Of a DNA stretch of 44,700 nt, positions 41,687 through 44,700 are shown one piece after another (position 1 is the stretch's first letter; each line of letters opens with the position of its first letter). A program made the translations under genes and the position numbers. Under the pieces are notes generated by a model that was not told the origin of the DNA, ran no database searches, and worked only from the letters and a program-made list of their open reading frames with translations. Origin of the DNA: an uncultured bacterium (GTDB lineage: Bacteria > Planctomycetota > UBA8108 > UBA1146); assembly GCA_913056395.1 (NCBI GenBank), contig CAJXMG010000022.1, forward strand, positions 1 to 44,700, written 5' to 3'.

Positions 41687-42301
41687 TCAGGCGGAAACCT
41701 CACCAGCCAGAAGTGGTTCCAGCAGAATGGAGGACCAGCTTTCCCAATGCTCATCGGCAGGATCAAGATCGGCCAGAGGAATCCAGTCCCCGGTCATCCG
41801 ATCCGTTTCAGCGATTTCCGGACGATCTTTGACCTGAACCGCGACCGCCAAGCCCAGGTGCACCTGCCCCACGGCGGTTTCGTCGTCATTGATCCAGCCC
41901 AGAAATCGGCATTCGGCCGCATCCGGGATCAGGCCGATCTCTTCCGACAATTCCCTCTGCAAGCCCCGAAAGAGAAGCGGTGCGTCCCCCGGTGCCTCAG
42001 GATTGACATGCCCCCCTACGCCGACCGATCGCTTTCCGTGAAGACGTTTCTCTCCCTGCGTCTTCAGTCGCTGAAGCACCAGCATGGAATCTTCGTGGAG
42101 AATGCAGACATAGGGGATGATCTGTTTCCACTGGGTGTCTTCCTCCGCCTGTGGGCGGTCACGGAAATTTCCGAGAGGCTCCAGATTCCGGCACGATTTA
42201 AAGAGAGGCAGTTGTGCGGGCAGAAATCCCTGAAAAATGCCAATTTCAGCCTCCATGACACTTCTGGGAATCCCCCAGACCTGCTCTACGTCCTGATTCA
42301 T
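41687..42301 (-). CDS. NUDIX-family hydrolase with an expanded Nudix box
   Basis: This is a 204-residue protein. It has an N-terminal region of about 60 residues, then a NUDIX fold with VGVGGHVNPEAPGDAPLLF leading to RGLQRELSEEIGLI. The REL.EE.GL half of the Nudix box is intact. The spacing between the first Glu and RE is about six residues longer than the canonical pattern. NUDIX enzymes hydrolyse nucleoside diphosphates linked to another group; the substrate is unknown. GGGAGCC precedes the ATG. It stands alone, divergent from the DUF1573 gene. Confidence 0.8.
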   Translation of the reverse strand: MNQDVEQVWGIPRSVMEAEIGIFQGFLPAQLPLFKSCRNLEPLGNFRDRPQAEEDTQWKQIIPYVCILHEDSMLVLQRLKTQGEKRLHGKRSVGVGGHVNPEAPGDAPLLFRGLQRELSEEIGLIPDAAECRFLGWINDDETAVGQVHLGLAVAVQVKDRPEIAETDRMTGDWIPLADLDPADEHWESWSSILLEPLLAGEVSA

Positions 42302-42417
42302 ACCGGCTCCCTTTCCTGAGAATGCTTAATCTAATGTCCCCTTTGAACCGTCGCCAGAAGAGACCGATGGTAAGAATAAAATCCGTTATCATTCCCAGGC
42401 AGGAATGGAGTCCGTGA

Positions 42418-43485
42418 ATGTTCACCCCACCCAATCACCGCAACCAGAGCAGCATAATGTCAAGGTTCCTCTTCCTTGGTCTTTTCAGTGGACTGCTTCT
42501 GGCAGGAAACCTGTCCTTGGCCACAGGGGAAATCAAATCCGGTTTCAATCTTCAACCCGCACGCCTCGATCTCGGGGCGGTCGGCCATGGCGGAAAGTAC
42601 CCAAACCTCTCCTTCACGGTGACAAACAACACCAAGACCTCGCAAACCTTCACGATCCGCCCCTCCTGTGGTTGCATGAAGTTGAAGGGGCCATCCCGGT
42701 TGATCCTCGATGCCGGGGCAACTCAGGAGATCGGCTTCCAACTCACACTGGGACGCGGCTGGGGTGTTTTCGCTAAAAGAATCGATCTCGTCGACGGCAA
42801 TCGCAGAGTCCTTGCGTCCTTCCCCGTCAACGCACTCTTTCATCCAGGAGTCAAAATCGCAGCGATGGAAGCGGTACTGACCACCAGTCCTGTCAGCACC
42901 TTGCCCGAATCGAAAACACGGATCGATTTCATCGGAACCAAAAAGAAACCGGTACTGAGCGACCTGAAATCGGAAAACCCAAGAATCGAATTTGAAATCA
43001 TTCCTTCCGAAAAACCGGGAGTGGCCACCCTGGAGATACGCTCACTTTCCACCTGGCCCGCAGGACGTTTCAGCACCATGGTCACCGGGCTTTGCAACGG
43101 CTTGCCTTTCAAGCTTCCGGTGCGCGGACGCGCCTTTGGTTCCCTGATCCATGAGCCCCACTCCTGGAACCTGAAACAGATCCGTGATACGTCCCCCTCC
43201 CCTGAGACCCTGACCCTCCGGCGCGCCGATGGCAAACCACTGAAGATTCTGGAAATGCAGGTGGAGTGGTTGCGACCCGTGGATGGATTCGACGTGAAAC
43301 TCTCACAGGAAACCCTCAAGGATGGTTCCGTGAAAATCACCGCCACGCCCGTTGATCCGATTCCAAGGGTCAACAAGGGCTTTTATGGCAAGGTCGTGCT
43401 CACGACCAATGTGGAAGAGGAACCGACGGTCCGCGTCGACCTTCTGGGTGTTACGCAAATTCCGCGAAAGGCCACACCAAGATGA
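42418..43485 (+). CDS. Exported DUF1573 protein
   Basis: This is a 355-residue protein. A signal peptide lies near the start (FLFLGLFSGLLLAGNLSLA) after a 13-residue leader, so either the ATG at 42418 (GGAG upstream) or the one at 42457 may be used; I keep the first. The DUF1573 part covers about 40-140 with LDLGAVGHGGKYPNLSFTVT and the family motif IRPSCGCMK. A second region (about 150-340) is beta-rich and may hold a further Ig-like unit (GKVVLTTNVEEEPTVRVDLL). The function is unknown. The stop overlaps the lpxD start (ATGA). Confidence 0.82.
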   Translation: MFTPPNHRNQSSIMSRFLFLGLFSGLLLAGNLSLATGEIKSGFNLQPARLDLGAVGHGGKYPNLSFTVTNNTKTSQTFTIRPSCGCMKLKGPSRLILDAGATQEIGFQLTLGRGWGVFAKRIDLVDGNRRVLASFPVNALFHPGVKIAAMEAVLTTSPVSTLPESKTRIDFIGTKKKPVLSDLKSENPRIEFEIIPSEKPGVATLEIRSLSTWPAGRFSTMVTGLCNGLPFKLPVRGRAFGSLIHEPHSWNLKQIRDTSPSPETLTLRRADGKPLKILEMQVEWLRPVDGFDVKLSQETLKDGSVKITATPVDPIPRVNKGFYGKVVLTTNVEEEPTVRVDLLGVTQIPRKATPR

Positions 43486-44501
43486 AGATTTCTGATCTGG
43501 TCCAGAAACTGGGCGGCGAGTTTGAAGGGGATTCGGCTGTGGAAATTTCCGCAGTCGCAGAACCTGAACACGCAAGAGAAGGTGATCTGGCGTGGGTCGG
43601 AGACGCCCGCTACACCCAACTTCACCTTAAGGCCGCGGTGCTACTTTTGTCCAACGATCAGGACCTCCCGCAAAACCATGAAGCGAAAGGCATCTGGCGT
43701 CACCCAGAGCCGGGTAAAGCCTTCGCACTGGCGATCGGCCTGTTGCACCCCGAGCCAGCCCCTGCCTTTCATGGCGTCCACCCGAATGCCGTCGTCATGG
43801 ATGGTGCAATTCTCGCTGACGATTGCCATGTGGGTCCCGGATGTTTCATCGACAATGGTGTTGAAATCGAATCTGGTGTCATCGTGGATCCGGGGGCAGT
43901 GATCCATGGCCCCGCATGCGTTGGATCAGGGACCCGGGTTCACGCCCGAGTTACCATCATGCCCGATACCACCATCGGTTCCGATTGCATTCTTCATCCG
44001 GGAGCGGTGATCGGTGGAGATGGATTCGGATTCGTTCCCACTGAAACAGGAGCCCTGCGTATTCCCCATCGGGGAGGCGTCGTCTTGGGAGACCGGGTTG
44101 AAGTCGGTTGCCTCAGCACCATCGACAAAGGGGTTCTCGGCAACACCGTCATTGGTGAAGGAACCAAGATCGACAACCTGGTCCATGTCGCCCATAACGT
44201 TTCCATCGGTGCACACAGTTTTCTGGCAGCCCAGGTCGGCATCGCCGGATCAGCCACCATTGGAGATCAATGTGAATTCGGCGGTCAAAGTGGAATGGTC
44301 GGGCATGCAGAAATCGGATCGAAAGTCCGAGTCGCCGCGAAATCGGCAGTGCTCTCCGGCGGCTTCGAAAATGAAACGGTCATGGGAATCCCGGCGACGG
44401 AGGCAGGAAAGATGCGCAGGATCTTCGCCATCCTTCAACAACTGCCAGAGTTGCGCGACCGGATCCTCGACCTGGAGAAAAAGCTCGACCAGGATTCCTG
44501 A
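43482..44501 (+). CDS. lpxD: UDP-3-O-acylglucosamine N-acyltransferase
   Basis: LpxD adds the second 3-hydroxyacyl chain in lipid A synthesis. The 339-residue protein has the N-terminal domain (KISDLVQKLGGEFEGDSAVE, EREGDLAWVG-like segment) and a long left-handed beta-helix (about 100-310; HPNAVVMDGAILADDCHVGP, GGDGFGFVPTETGALRI). The catalytic His is in KIDNLVHVAHNVSIGAHSFL, and the C-terminal helix ends LRDRILDLEKKLDQDS. AAAGG precedes the ATG, which overlaps the DUF1573 stop. It lies about 11 kb from the other lpx genes instead of next to them. Confidence 0.96.
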   Translation: MKISDLVQKLGGEFEGDSAVEISAVAEPEHAREGDLAWVGDARYTQLHLKAAVLLLSNDQDLPQNHEAKGIWRHPEPGKAFALAIGLLHPEPAPAFHGVHPNAVVMDGAILADDCHVGPGCFIDNGVEIESGVIVDPGAVIHGPACVGSGTRVHARVTIMPDTTIGSDCILHPGAVIGGDGFGFVPTETGALRIPHRGGVVLGDRVEVGCLSTIDKGVLGNTVIGEGTKIDNLVHVAHNVSIGAHSFLAAQVGIAGSATIGDQCEFGGQSGMVGHAEIGSKVRVAAKSAVLSGGFENETVMGIPATEAGKMRRIFAILQQLPELRDRILDLEKKLDQDS

Positions 44502-44528
44502 AATTCAGATTGAATCCCGGGCGGTGAC

Positions 44529-44557
44529 TTGCCCACAGTTTCGCTTTTCTCTATAAG
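44529..44557 (+). promoter_or_regulatory. Predicted tRNA-Ala promoter
   Basis: TTGCCC (44529-44534) and TATAAG (44552-44557) are separated by 17 bases. The -10 matches at five of six positions. A small hairpin, AGTGCC-GTACTT-GGCACT, lies in the leader before the tRNA and has no T-run. Confidence 0.5.
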
Positions 44558-44616
44558 CAAAGCAGTATCAGGAAAGTGCCGTACTTGGCACTGCAAAGGA
44601 ACGGTAAGAATCATGA

Positions 44617-44692
44617 GGGCCTGTAGCTCAGTTGGGAGAGCGCTGCGTTCGCAATGCAGAGGTCGTGAGTTCGAATCTCATCAGGTCCACCA
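44617..44692 (+). tRNA. tRNA-Ala (anticodon CGC)
   Basis: The acceptor GGGCCTG pairs with CAGGTCC and includes the G3-U70 pair that marks alanine tRNAs. The D arm is GCTCAGTTGGGAGAGC, the anticodon loop TTCGCAA, and the T arm GTGAGTTCGAATCTCAT. The discriminator is A and CCA is encoded (44690-44692). Confidence 0.95.
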
Positions 44693-44700
44693 ACCGTTCA

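Noticed and set aside
1-44700. CRISPR arrays, insertion sequences, prophage or integron parts
   Set aside because: No regularly spaced repeats, transposase, integrase or phage-like genes were seen in reading the window on both strands.

Overview
This 44.7 kb window reads as chromosomal DNA of a Gram-negative bacterium, most probably a member of the Planctomycetota. Two lines of evidence support this. There is a full set of early lipid A genes (lpxA, an lpxC-fabZ fusion, lpxD) plus an OmpH/Skp-type periplasmic chaperone. There are also protein types frequent in planctomycetes: a CRTAC1/UnbV lipoprotein with calcium-type FG-GAP repeats, DUF1573, PrkA, VWA-HEAT proteins, and a secreted protein with a DVFELRDG-type N-terminal domain. 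The assignment rests on gene content recalled from family knowledge, not on a phylogeny. Coding density is high, and most neighbouring genes overlap by 1-11 bases or lie less than 30 bases apart. TTG start codons are unusually common, most of them behind clear Shine-Dalgarno sequences.

Layout, left to right. (1) 1-161: start of an exported protein running off the window. (2) 534-2305: a two-gene operon encoding a coiled-coil protein and a MamK-like actin, closed by a strong hairpin terminator. (3) 6451 down to 2380 (minus): pgk, an inositol-monophosphatase-family protein, a BFN nuclease-domain protein, a lipoprotein and a cysteine desulfurase, all overlapping or nearly so. (4) 7817-6575 (minus) and 7909-11230 (plus): divergent envelope or secreted proteins, including a CRTAC1 lipoprotein and a TPR lipoprotein. 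(5) 19060 down to 11231 (minus): glyQS, VWA-HEAT protein, thiolase, FadB/FadJ-type protein, secreted repeat protein. (6) 19227-23639: a small orphan protein, argS (minus), a membrane-anchored protein, mazG and moxR. (7) 23663-27150 (minus): prkA and a glutaryl-CoA-dehydrogenase-like acyl-CoA dehydrogenase. (8) 30511 down to 27336 (minus): rpsB, tsf, pyrH, frr, tRNA-Lys, tRNA-Glu and an intrinsic terminator. (9) 41616 down to 30743 (minus): a long run with tRNA-Gln, glmU, prs, L25, pth, rpsF, ssb, rpsR, rplI, dnaB, ompH, lpxC-fabZ, lpxA and a Gfo/Idh dehydrogenase. (10) 41687-44692: NUDIX protein (minus), DUF1573 protein and lpxD (plus), tRNA-Ala.

The long run (9) is functionally coherent. GlmU makes UDP-GlcNAc, which LpxA acylates and LpxC deacetylates. 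The last gene resembles the GnnA group, which could oxidise UDP-GlcNAc to make amide-linked lipid A. Region (5) contains a beta-oxidation pair (hydratase/dehydrogenase plus thiolase).

The most unusual content is the MamK-like actin with its coiled-coil partner. MamK filaments are best known for aligning magnetosomes, yet no other magnetosome gene is visible here. Other points are a non-canonical HIGH motif in ArgRS, long charged tails on ribosomal proteins S2 and S6, and a dyad upstream of the acyl-CoA dehydrogenase. No insertion sequences, prophage genes, CRISPR arrays or rRNA genes were seen.
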